Part shown: in pieces, positions 1-10,100 of the stretch | Layout of the letters: the number at the start of each line of letters is the position of its first letter | Position numbering within the stretch: the first letter of the stretch is position 1 | Assembly: GCF_020400725.1 (NCBI RefSeq) | Contig: NZ_JAINVG010000003.1 | Span: 124,001 to 188,000, forward strand | DNA: 64,000 nt | Origin: Streptomyces sp. NK15101 | Lineage (GTDB): Bacteria > Actinomycetota > Actinomycetes > Streptomycetales > Streptomycetaceae | Direction of reading: 5' to 3' | Notes under the pieces: generated by a model | Told to the model about the DNA's origin: nothing | The model's input: only the letters and a program-made list of their open reading frames with translations | Database searches by the model: none | Program-made: the position numbers and the translations under genes

Positions 1-1299
1 CTGTGTTCGACGGCGCCCGGCCCGGACCTCGTCAGCACGCGCTCCCACGCGGTGTCGGGCGGGCCGGCCTTCAGTCTCTTCGTGACCGCGGCCACCCGCG
101 GCGCGATACCCGTACCGAACCGGTTCCTCGACGAACTCCTCGCGTGGGCGCCGCTGTCCGTCGTCGACGACCTGATCGACCATGGTGGCCTCATGGCCGA
201 AGACGCGCCGTGGGAAGGGCGGAACGAGGACGAGAGCCTCTATCTGCGGGCCCGTCTCGCCCCTGCCGACATCGGCGTCGAACAGGCCGAGCACCTCGGG
301 TGGCAGGCGTACCTGCGCCGGCGGGCCTTCCGGCACGGCCGAACGCTTGTCCGGCAGGAACCGGACGACGTGTGGGACCTGCTGTACGACGTGGTCATGG
401 ACGTCGACGTGACGGCCATGGACGCACTCGACGCGGCTCTGCCCCGTACCCAGCAGATCGAGCTGCGCGACCTCAGGTCCGGCGCACTGCTCGGGCAGTG
501 GCCGCGGGCGCTGGCCGAGGACCGGGGGCTCTGGAGGCTGATGGCCGCCTTGTGGCGCCCGACCGGTCTCGTCGACGCCGGCCGGAGTCCGTTCTACGCC
601 CTTGTCGCCCTGAACCGTGCCTATGACCTGGTGAAGTCCGGTGATCCGGAGGCCGCGGCCGAACAGGCCCGCTCTCTCACCCTGGCCAAGAACAACCGCA
701 AGGTCCCGGCGGAGTTGGTCCAGGAGGCCCACGCCCTGGCAGCGTACGCGGCCGTGGCGCAGAGCGAGCGGATCAGTTCCCCCGCCGGCCGCGGCAAGCT
801 CCTCGACGCCGCCGTGGAGAACGCCGAGGCGGCGGCGGCTCAGGGCGGAGCCGTCGCCGAACTCAACCTCCGGCTGCTTCGCGCCTGGAGAGGGACGAAC
901 AAGAACAGCCGTGATCCGTTCAGCAATCCCTTTCTCGACATCGGCCTGGAGCATGGGGACGGCGGCTGGGAAGAACGTTGCCGGGAGATATACCGGCAGC
1001 ACGAGGGTGACACCAAGGCGCAGTCGGACCTGAACAAGGCCGAGGGGCGGATCCGGGACGCGCTGCGTGGGGACGCGGGCTGGGACGTCTTCTACCGGCT
1101 GCCGCTCGACCGCTCCCGATACGTCATGCCCTCCGAAGTGCCACGGCATCTGGTGCCTCCGCTCGCAGCTCTGCCGCGCCGGACCCCGGTGACGAGCGGC
1201 GGCGAGCTGGAGGCCATCCGTGCCCGTGCCGCCGTCGAGCTCCTGGACGACTTCCGGACCACCGCACCACGCCTCGACCGCCATCATTCCGTGCGATGA
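1..1299 (+). CDS. Hypothetical protein, 5' end outside window
   Basis: I do not recognise the family. The reading frame is open from base 1 to the TGA at 1297-1299, so the true start may lie outside the window; an internal GTG at 52 would give 415 residues. The visible protein is soluble, Ala/Arg/Glu-rich and mostly helical, with repeat-like segments between residues 190 and 300 (counted from the GTG) that resemble degenerate TPR-type helices. It has no membrane segment or catalytic motif I can name. It lies 59 nt upstream of the next gene on the same strand and leads into the Hsp70-ribonuclease gene. This mirrors the helical protein that heads the second Hsp70 operon at 23.2 kb. Confidence 0.7.
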   Translation: MCSTAPGPDLVSTRSHAVSGGPAFSLFVTAATRGAIPVPNRFLDELLAWAPLSVVDDLIDHGGLMAEDAPWEGRNEDESLYLRARLAPADIGVEQAEHLGWQAYLRRRAFRHGRTLVRQEPDDVWDLLYDVVMDVDVTAMDALDAALPRTQQIELRDLRSGALLGQWPRALAEDRGLWRLMAALWRPTGLVDAGRSPFYALVALNRAYDLVKSGDPEAAAEQARSLTLAKNNRKVPAELVQEAHALAAYAAVAQSERISSPAGRGKLLDAAVENAEAAAAQGGAVAELNLRLLRAWRGTNKNSRDPFSNPFLDIGLEHGDGGWEERCREIYRQHEGDTKAQSDLNKAEGRIRDALRGDAGWDVFYRLPLDRSRYVMPSEVPRHLVPPLAALPRRTPVTSGGELEAIRARAAVELLDDFRTTAPRLDRHHSVR

Positions 1300-1358
1300 C
1301 CCGTCGACGCCGTTGATCCGACCCACGATCCCGAACCGAACGAAGCAGAGCGGACCTG

Positions 1359-1991
1359 ATGCCTCCCAAGAAGAACATTCCCAAGAGGGAGCGGCCACAC
1401 CGCCCGTGCCCCGCGTGCGGCCAGATACAGCCCGGCACGAAGGGCTCGCCGCCGGTGCACAAGGCCGGAGGGCTGAAGCGCCGCAGGGAGCGACGCAGGG
1501 ACGCTTCGGTCCAGCCCGCGGAGAACAGGGCCGTCGAAGCGTCGCCGCGCCCCGACCCGATCGACGCGATGACGGTGATCAAGGGAGTGGCCGCCCGCGT
1601 GCCGGAGGCACTGGAGGCTGCAGGGGCCGACGAGGTGCCTCCGGCCGGCGCGCTCACCGCGGCGGTGCGCAGGGCGGTCCTGGACGAGTTCCGTACCCGC
1701 GCGCAGTTCGCCGGACGGCTCGCCGAGATCGACGCGCTCCTCTGGTCCCGGGCGGGAGAGAGCCGCGAGACCGTCGCGGGGGCGATGACGGAGCACCTGC
1801 GGGAGCTGCGGCTGCTGCGGGTCACGGAGCCCGAGGAGAGCGACCGGTTCGTGGTGACCGAGGGCGAGGGGAGCGCCTTCGAGCTGCTGAGTCCGGCGTA
1901 TGTGGACGAGTTGACAGGAAAGGTCATACTCGCCGGCCAGTTGCGGCGCGTCGCCGGGCAGGCGGGCATGAAGGTGGGGAAGGAAGCATGA
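1359..1991 (+). CDS. Hypothetical Cys-motif protein paired with Hsp70
   Basis: A 210-residue protein of unknown function. The N terminus is very basic, with a CPAC pair near residue 17 and an Arg/Lys cluster at 38-48. The middle (about 75-150) is helical and the C-terminal 50 residues look beta-rich. It ends four bases into the Hsp70 start (ATGA overlap at 1988-1991), so translation is probably coupled. In the second Hsp70 operon the gene just before the Hsp70 is GrpE-like. By position and by the helical-then-beta pattern this could be a very divergent GrpE-type partner, but I see no clear GrpE signature and do not call it so. The ATG at 1359 has only a weak purine-rich site before it. Confidence 0.7.
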   Translation: MPPKKNIPKRERPHRPCPACGQIQPGTKGSPPVHKAGGLKRRRERRRDASVQPAENRAVEASPRPDPIDAMTVIKGVAARVPEALEAAGADEVPPAGALTAAVRRAVLDEFRTRAQFAGRLAEIDALLWSRAGESRETVAGAMTEHLRELRLLRVTEPEESDRFVVTEGEGSAFELLSPAYVDELTGKVILAGQLRRVAGQAGMKVGKEA

Positions 1992-4057
1992 CGGCAGCCG
2001 GAATCGACTTCGGGACCACAAATTCGGTCGCCGCCCAGTGGAACGGCGAATTCGTCGAGGTGCTGGAGATCGGCGGACAGGGTCTGGACGCGAACTGGCG
2101 GCGCGAAGGCTTCGAGCAGCTGTACCCGTCGGTCGTCGGTACGAGCTCCCTGCGGCCGGGCACTCTGTTCGGCTGGGAGGCGAAGCTCCGTTCCGAGCAG
2201 GCCGTCGAGGCGTGCAAGCGGATGCTGCGCGAGGAACCGTTCGTCACGCTGGGCGGTGAACGGTTCGCCGCGACCACCGCGGCCGCCGGCGTCTTCCACG
2301 CCATCGCGCGGGCGGCGGAGGAAGAGGCCGCCACCGAGATCCGCGAGGCCGTCGTCACCGTTCCCGCCAACGCGACCGGAGCGGCCCGCTTCCGGACCCG
2401 CGAGGCCGCGCGTGCCGCGGGGATCACGGTCCGGACCCTTCTGAACGAGCCGACCGCGGCCGCGATCGCGTACGCGCACGAGATGGAGGCCGACGGCGAG
2501 TTCCTGGTCTTCGACTGGGGCGGCGGCACCATGGACGCCACCCTCCTCCTGCACGACGACGGGTTCTTCGACGAGAAGGCGAGCCGGGGTGTCAACCGCC
2601 TCGGCGGCCTGGAGATCGACGAGCGGTTGCGCCGCATGGTCCTCGATCGGGCACCGGCGCGGGGGCGGTGGAGCGACTCCGAGAAGCGGATGTTCGCCCT
2701 GGAGATCGAGCGGGCCAAGATCCTGCTCTCCCATCAGGAGTCGGTCCGCGTCCTGACGCCCGACGACGTCACCGTCGAGATCGGACAGGACGAGTTCTCC
2801 GAGGCGATCCAGGACCTCATCAGCCGTGCGCTCGACCCGGTGGAGGAGTGTCTGGAGCAGGCCCGGATCGATCCGCAGGACCTCACCGCGGTGCTGATGA
2901 TCGGTGGCAGCAGCCAGATTCCCGCCGTGCGCGCCGCCGTCTCGGAGGCGCTCGACTGCGAACTCGTGGACAGCGCCCTGTGCAACCCGATGACCGCGGT
3001 GGCCGAGGGAGCGGCCATCAGCGCCGCCGCCATGGACGGCGAGCTGAAGAGCATCATCCGGGTGGTCAACACACACGCCCTGGGCACGGTCACCAAGGAC
3101 CGCGAAGGAAGGCGGAGCTTCAGTTCCGTCATCGACCGGAACCAGCGGCTTCCGCAGCAGCGCGTGAAGTCGTACGAGCCGACGAAGGACAATCTCTCCC
3201 AGCTGACCGTCGAAGTCTGGGAGGGCGACCCCGACCGCGAGGTCGATCACCCGGACAACGTCAAACTGACCGACCTGGTCCTGACCTACCCCCGGCGGTG
3301 CAGTGCCGAGGAGGGTGTCTTCGATCTGGAGTACACCTACAGCAAGGAAGGCCTGCTGACGGTGAAGGCGACCTTGCAGAAGACCGGCGAGGTCGTCCTC
3401 GACGACGAGGTGAAGGTGTTCGGGGACGGGAACGTCCTGCCGGAGCTGACGAGGGAACTCGACCGGTTGCGTGCCCTCGCACCGGCCTCACGGCCCGCGA
3501 CCGCACCGACCCACCCCCAGCAGGCCGCCCCCCGGAGCCAGGGGGGCGGCGCGCCCGGGCCCACCCGCCCCAGCTCCTCCCCCGCGCCGGCCGGTGCGGT
3601 CACGGCGTCGGCACCGCTCGTCATCGACGGCTCCAACCTCGCATGGAACGGCCGGCCTCCGCGCGCGGCGGGCGGCAGGCCGAGCTTCGCGGCGTTGCAG
3701 GCGGCAGTCCGGTCGCTGCGGTTCAAGCACGCGGACCGAGACATCCACGTGGTGGTGGACGCCAGCCTGCGCCACGACGTGTCCCCCGAGGAACGGCCTC
3801 TCGTGGAGACGGCCATCGCCGACGGCACCGTCGTACAGCCCCCGGCCGGTACCGAGGGCCGGGGTGACGCGCTGGTGATCAGCATCGCCGACGAGGTCGG
3901 CGGAATCATCGTCTCGAACGACAATTTCGCGCCGTTCCAGAAGGCGAATCCGTGGCTGCGGATCTCCGGGCGGGTCATGGGGGCCACGCAGTCGCAGGGG
4001 GTGTGGGTCTTCAACCGGCGCGTACCGAACCCCGCGACATCCGGCCAACGGAGGTGA
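1988..4057 (+). CDS. Hsp70 chaperone fused to C-terminal NYN/Zc3h12a-type PIN-like RNase domain
   Basis: Predicted 689 residues from the ATG at 1988. The N-terminal Hsp70 ATPase carries phosphate-1 GIDFGTTNS (res 5-13), phosphate-2 FDWGGGTMD (about 176) and the adenosine motif GGSSQIP (about 306). A substrate-binding-like beta region follows to about residue 490. A Pro/Ala/Ser-rich linker (about 497-540) joins a C-terminal domain with the acidic motifs of the Zc3h12a/NYN PIN-like ribonucleases: VIDGSN, VVVDAS, GRGDAL and VSNDNF. The acidic residues expected to bind metal are all present, so RNA cleavage is plausible but unproven. The ATGA overlap couples it to the upstream gene. It lies just upstream of the operator-controlled kinase-helicase operon. 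Confidence 0.88.
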   Translation: MTAAGIDFGTTNSVAAQWNGEFVEVLEIGGQGLDANWRREGFEQLYPSVVGTSSLRPGTLFGWEAKLRSEQAVEACKRMLREEPFVTLGGERFAATTAAAGVFHAIARAAEEEAATEIREAVVTVPANATGAARFRTREAARAAGITVRTLLNEPTAAAIAYAHEMEADGEFLVFDWGGGTMDATLLLHDDGFFDEKASRGVNRLGGLEIDERLRRMVLDRAPARGRWSDSEKRMFALEIERAKILLSHQESVRVLTPDDVTVEIGQDEFSEAIQDLISRALDPVEECLEQARIDPQDLTAVLMIGGSSQIPAVRAAVSEALDCELVDSALCNPMTAVAEGAAISAAAMDGELKSIIRVVNTHALGTVTKDREGRRSFSSVIDRNQRLPQQRVKSYEPTKDNLSQLTVEVWEGDPDREVDHPDNVKLTDLVLTYPRRCSAEEGVFDLEYTYSKEGLLTVKATLQKTGEVVLDDEVKVFGDGNVLPELTRELDRLRALAPASRPATAPTHPQQAAPRSQGGGAPGPTRPSSSPAPAGAVTASAPLVIDGSNLAWNGRPPRAAGGRPSFAALQAAVRSLRFKHADRDIHVVVDASLRHDVSPEERPLVETAIADGTVVQPPAGTEGRGDALVISIADEVGGIIVSNDNFAPFQKANPWLRISGRVMGATQSQGVWVFNRRVPNPATSGQRR

Positions 4058-4080
4058 CACACCAAGCCCGCCACGTACGC

Positions 4081-4128
4081 GTTGACGGCGTCAACGGATT
4101 GACGCCGTCAACGTCGACGGGTGAAGAT
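4081..4128 (+). promoter_or_regulatory. Promoter with tandem 15-bp palindromic operators
   Basis: Two palindromes lie 17 bp apart centre to centre: GTTGACGGCGTCAAC at 4081-4095 and ATTGACGCCGTCAAC at 4098-4112. The TTGACG of the second (4099-4104) is followed 18 nt later by GAAGAT (4123-4128), a plausible though weak -10. The arrangement suggests a dimeric regulator covering the -35 element of the kinase-helicase operon. The same motif recurs at 23128, 36209 and 36261. Confidence 0.6.
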
Positions 4129-4186
4129 ATACGCTCCCAGCGGGACTGACCCGCCTTGCGCGCGATCGGGTGAAACGGGAGTGGCA

Positions 4187-7100
4187 GTGAGCTTGGAGAT
4201 CATCGACGGACGCTTCCGGGTCACGGGGTCCGTCGGGCGCGGCAACATGGGAGAAGTCCACCGCGCCGAGGACCTCCGGGCCACGCCGGACTCCCCCTTC
4301 AGGGAAGTGGCGGTCAAGACCATCCTGCGCGGACGGACCGGCTCCTCGATCGACGCTTCGGGCTCCGGCAAGGAGGTCGACCGCTTCCGCCGCGAAGTAC
4401 GGATCATGCGCATGCTCTCCCAGGGGCATCCGAACCTCACCCTGCTGATCGACGGCGGGGTGGACCTCACCGCGAGCGGCGAGGGACTGCCCTATCTGGC
4501 CATGGAACTGCTCGACGGTCACCCCCTCGCCGACCTCATCGACGAGGAGCCGCAGCTTCCGGTCTCGTGGGCCGCTGCCGTCGGGGCGCAGATCGCCTCC
4601 GGTCTCGCCGCCGCGCACACAGCCGGTGTGGTTCACCGGGACCTGAAGCCGGCCAATGTGATGCTGACGGGCGACGGCAGCGTCAAGATCCTCGACTTCG
4701 GCATGGGGTCGATCGTCGACGATCCCGACCAGACGCGGCTGACCAGCGACGGCGTCAGTGTGGGCACGGCCCGTTACATGGCGCCCGAGCAGTTCCGCGC
4801 CGAGCGGGTCTCCGGCCTCGCCGATCTCTACGCGCTCGGCTGCATCCTGTACGAACTGCTGATCGGCCGGCCGCCGTTCTCCGCCAGGACCCCTTACGAG
4901 CTCTGTGAACAGCACCAGCACGAACAGCCGCCGCGGCTGACCCTGGTCCGCCCGGACCTGCCCGCCGAGCTGGTCCGGCTCGTGGAGCGCCTCCTGGAGA
5001 AGGACGCCGAACTGCGGCCCGAGAACGCCGCCCTGGTCCACGACGCGCTGGTCCCCCTCGCGCTCGCACCGGACGACACCGCCACTCTCCTCGCCCCGCA
5101 CTGGCAGGCGATGGACCCGGTGGCGCGGCTGCGCGCCCTGCTCCCCGAGCGCGCCGCCGCCGTACCCGCGCCGGTGCCTCGCAAGGCACCCCGGCTGCCC
5201 GAGACGATGGACGTCTTCGGCATCCACGCCGAACTGATCGACGAGTACGAGAGCTTCACCAAGAGCGCGACGGTCATCCGGGACCCGCGCATCGAGGGTT
5301 TCGTCGACGAGGACCTGAGGGCGAAGTCGCAGTGGCCCGACCCGTGGCTGTCGCTGAATCCGTTCTTCGCGGACGGTGGCCAGGTCACCGACCTCGTCCG
5401 GGACGGTGTGCTGCACCCCCGGTGCGCGGAGATCTTCCAGGCGGGCAAGAAGGAGGGCGCGCGGCGTCCGGACGGACGGCCCCTCACCTTCCACCTGCAC
5501 CAGCGACAGGCGATCGAGGCCGCCCAGGCGGGCGACTCCTACGTGTTGACCACGGGTACCGGCTCCGGCAAGTCCCTGTCGTACATCGTGCCGATCGTGG
5601 ACCGCGTCCTGAAGGAGCGCGAGGCGGCGGGCCCCCAGGCGGGCGGCCGGGTGCGCGCGATCGTCGTGTACCCGATGAACGCCCTGGCCAACTCCCAGCT
5701 CATGGAGCTGGAGAAGTACCTGCGCCATGGTTTCGGAGCGGGCCGGGAGCCGGTCACCTTCGCCCGCTACACCGGCCAGGAGTCCGACGAGCAGCGTCGG
5801 GAGCTGCGCAAGAACCCTCCGGACATCCTGCTGACGAACTACGTGATGCTGGAGCTGATGCTGACCCGGCCGGACGACCGGTCGAGCCTCATCCGCATGG
5901 CGGACGGGCTGCAGTTCCTCGTCTTCGACGAGCTGCACACCTACCGGGGACGGCAGGGCGCCGACGTGGCGTTCCTGATCCGCCGGGTCCGCGAGGCCTG
6001 CCGTGCCTCTGCCACCCTGCAGTGCATCGGCACTTCCGCGACCATGTCCACCGAGGGTTCCTGGGAGGAGCAGCGCCGCGAGGTCGCCAGAGTCGCCGCA
6101 CGGCTGTTCGGTACGACGGTGCTGCCGCAGCGCGTGATCGGCGAGACCCTGATCCGGGCGACCGAAGAGGCTCCGGCGAGCGTGCCCGCCGAACGGCTGC
6201 GGGTACCGGCGGCACCCCTCTCGTACGAGGCGCTGACGAAGGACCCGCTGGCCCGCTGGCTGGAGTCGCGGTTCGGCCTGGAGCGCGAGGACGGCACGGG
6301 GCGGCTGCGCCGCTGCGCCCCGGGGACCGTCGAGGACGCGGCGGCAGAGCTGGCCGCGGAGTCCGGGGTGTCGGAGGAGCAGGTCGCCGAAGCGATCCGC
6401 ACCACCCTGGAGGCGGGCGCCCGGGCGAAGCACCCGGTGACGGAACGACCGTTGTTCGCCTTTCGGCTGCACCAGTTCCTCTCCAAGGGCGACACCGTCT
6501 ACACGACGCTGCAGGACCCGCTCAGCCGACCGCTCACCCGCACCTACCAGCTGGAACAACCGAAGAGCGGCGGCATGCCGCTGTTCCCGCTGGCGTTCTG
6601 TCGTGAGTGCGGGCAGGAGTACCTGACCGTGTGGCGCACCGAGGAGAACGGTTCGTTCCGGTACGAGCCGCGCCGGGACACCTCCGCTTCGGGCGGCCGG
6701 GCCGGCGAGGGCTATCTGTACGTCGGCGTGCCCGGCGAGGACTACGAGTGGCCGGCGGACCCCCAGACGGCCGTGGACGACCGGAGACTGCCGGAGTCGT
6801 GGCTGGAGTCCGACGCGCAGGGCGTGACCGTCCTCAAGAAGTCGTACCGCCCCCGGGTGCCCAAGCGCGTCGTCGTGGACCCGTTCGGGAACGAGTCGGG
6901 CGAGGGGCTGATCGCGGCGTTCGTCCCGGCGCCCTTCCTGTTCTGCGTGCACTGCCAGGTCTCGTACGAGCAGACCCGCGGCCGGGACTTCGCCAAGCTG
7001 GCCACCCTGGACCAGGAGGGGCGTTCCTCGGCCACCTCCCTGATCTCCGCGTCGATCGTGAAGTCACTGCGGGCCGTTCCCGAGGAGGGGTTGGGCAAGG

Positions 7101-10100
7101 AGGCGCGCAAGCTCCTCTCCTTCGTCGACAACCGGCAGGACGCCTCTCTCCAGGCCGGTCACTTCAACGACTTCGCCCAGGTGACCCAGTTGCGCGGCGC
7201 CCTGTACCAGGCGGCGCTCCAGGCCGGTGAGGAGGGGCTGCACCACGACGACCTCGCCGAGGCGGTGACCGCCGTGATGGGTCTTTCGCCGCGCGAGTAC
7301 ACGGGGTCCGCGTCGCTGCCGCCCTCTCTGGAGCGCCGGGCGACGAAGGCCTTCCGCGACGTCGTGGGGTACCGCCTCTACCGTGACCTGGAGCGCGGCT
7401 GGCGCATCACGATGCCGAACCTGGAGCAGACGGGACTGCTCCGCATCGACTACGAGGACCTGGACTGGATCGCGGCCCGGCCGGACCGCTGGCAGTCCGC
7501 GCACGCCGTGCTGCGCGACGCCGACCCCGCGCTGCGCGAGGAGGTCGCCCGGACGCTGCTCGACCACATGCGGCGTGCCCTCGCCATCGACGTGCAGTAC
7601 TTCCGTGACGACTTCGACACCCTCCAGGGGGCGAGCGAGGAGCGGCTGACCGGCCCGTGGGTGCTGAGCGAGAGCGACCGGCCCACCGTCGGCACCGCTT
7701 ACCCGTACGGCTCGAAGCCCGGCATGGAGCGCTCCGCGCTGTTCCTGTCCGCCCGTGGCAAGTTCGGCAAGTACCTCCAGCGGAACATGCCCGAGCTGCG
7801 CTCCCTTCCCCTCGACGACGTCCAGAGTGTCATCGAGGACCTGCTGAAGGTGCTGGTGGAGGCGGAACTGGTCCGCGAGGTGGACGCCACACCCGAGCGC
7901 TCGGGGCCCGCCTTCCGCCGCCAGGCCGCGCAGAAGCGGACCGGCTACCGCGTGTCGGCGGCCGCGCTCGTCTGGCGCGCCGGAGGCGGTGAGCGCGGCG
8001 CGGTCGACCCGCTGGCCCGTACGTACAACCAGGGCGAGGGCCCCCGCGTCAACCCGTTCTTCCGCGACCTGTACCGGACGGCGGCGGCCGAGCTCGCCGG
8101 CCTGTACGCCCGGGAGCACACCGCCCAGGTCCCGCCGGAGGACCGTCTGGAGCGGGAGCGGGACTTCCGTACGGCCGAACTGCCGCTGCTGTACTGCTCA
8201 CCTACGATGGAGCTGGGGGTGGACATCTCCTCGCTCAACGCCGTCCTGATGCGCAACGTGCCGCCCACCCCGGCGAACTACGCACAGCGCTCGGGCCGGG
8301 CGGGCCGTTCCGGCCAGCCCGCCCTGGTGGCCACGTACTGCGCGACGGGCAACAGCCACGACCAGTACTACTTCCGCCGTTCCCAGGACATGGTGGCCGG
8401 CCAGGTGGCACCGCCCCGCCTGGACCTCGCCAACGAGGACCTGGTCCGCTCCCACCTCCAGGCCATCTGGCTGGCGGAGACGGGGATGAAGCTCGGCACC
8501 GCGATCCCGGACATCGTCGACGTCGCCTATGACCCCGACGGCGACGACCGGCCCGATCCGCAGATGCAGCTGCCGCTCGTGGCCCACATCCGCGACGAGT
8601 CCCTGGACGAGGAGGCCCGCCGGCGCGCGATCGCCGCCGCCCACACCGTCCTCGCACCGCTGGCCCCGGACCTGGCGGCCACCACCTGGTGGTACGACGA
8701 GTGGGTGGAGGACCGGATCGAACGGGCCCCGCAGCGGTTCGACGACGCCTTCGACCGGTGGCGCCAGCTGTTCCGGGCGGCTGTCATCGACCAGTACGAG
8801 CAGAACAAGCGGGTCGTCGACCACACCCTCTCGCAGGGCGAGCAGAGCCGGGCGCGCACCCGCCGCCGCGAGGCGGAGACCCAGACGAACCTGCTCCTGA
8901 ACCGGTCGTCCGACAACAAGTCGGTGATGAGCGACTTCAACCCGTACCGGTACCTGGCGTCCGAGGGGTTCCTGCCCGGCTACAGCTTCCCCCGGCTGCC
9001 GCTGGCCGCGTACATCCCGCGTTCCGGCAACCGCCGCAACGCCGACGGGGACTACCTCCAGCGTCCCCGCTTCCTCGCGATCCGCGAGTTCGGCCCGGGC
9101 GCGCTCATCTACCACGAGGGCGCCCGCTACCAGGTGACCCGTGTCCAGCTGCCGCCGGACGCCTCGGGCGATCTGGCGACGGCGGAGGCCCGGCGCTGCG
9201 ACGGCTGCGGCTACCACTACGCCGTCAAGGTCGGCGCGGACGTCTGCGGCATGTGCGGCGAGTCTTTGCGGGGCAAGCGCACCGGACTGCTGCACCTGCA
9301 CACGGTGTACACGACGCCGCGTGAGCGGATCTCCTCCGACGAGGAGGAGCGGCGCCGGGCCGGTTTCCGATTGGAGACCTCGTACGCCTTCCAGGACCAC
9401 GGCGCCCGCAAGGGCCGGCTCTCCTCGCACGTCACCGATTCCGAGGGCGCCCCCGTCCTGGACCTGGACTACGGCGATTCGGCGACCGTCCGCATCACCA
9501 ACCTCGGCCGGGTCCGCGACAAGGAGGGCGAGCCGGACGGCTACTGGCTCGATCTGGGCGACGGCCGCTGGCTGAACGACCGGGCCGCCGCGGACGCCAT
9601 CGAGGGCACCGGCATGCCGGTGGTCGACGAGGACGGCAACGAGAAGCGCCGCAAGAAGCGCGTGCTCCCGTACGTGGAGGACCGCCGCAACATCCTCGTG
9701 GTGACCCTGGACGAGCCGCAGCCCGAACCGGTCGCCCTGTCGTTCCTGTACGCCCTGGAGCGGGGCATCGAGGCGGCGTTCGAGCTGGAGGACTCCGAAC
9801 TGACGGCGGAGCTGCTGCCTCCGGACGACGGTCCCCGGCGGCGCCTCCTCTTCACGGAGGCCGCCGAGGGCGGCGCCGGTGTGCTGCGGCGGCTCCAGCA
9901 CGACAAGGGCGCCCTCTCCGAGGCGGCCCGGACGGCTCTGGAGATCTGCCACTTCGACCCGGACACCGGAGAGGACGAGGGCGGCCCCTCGGCCGACGAG
10001 GAGTGCGCCCGCGGCTGCTACGCCTGCCTGCTCACCTACGGCAACCAGACGCACCACCGCCGGCTGAGCCGGCACAGCGCCCGGCCGCTGCTGCTGCGCC

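Noticed and set aside
1303..1317. Additional island operator upstream of the 1359 gene (GTCGACGCCGTTGAT)
   Set aside because: It differs from the palindrome at four of the conserved positions and is not symmetrical enough to claim.
4091..6952. Long minus-strand frame of 953 codons opposite the kinase-helicase gene, with similar frames at 8198-10510 and 10501-13374
   Set aside because: Antisense frames stay open in GC-rich coding DNA. These proteins are low-complexity Arg/Leu/Val-rich with no domain motif, while the plus strand carries recognisable families.
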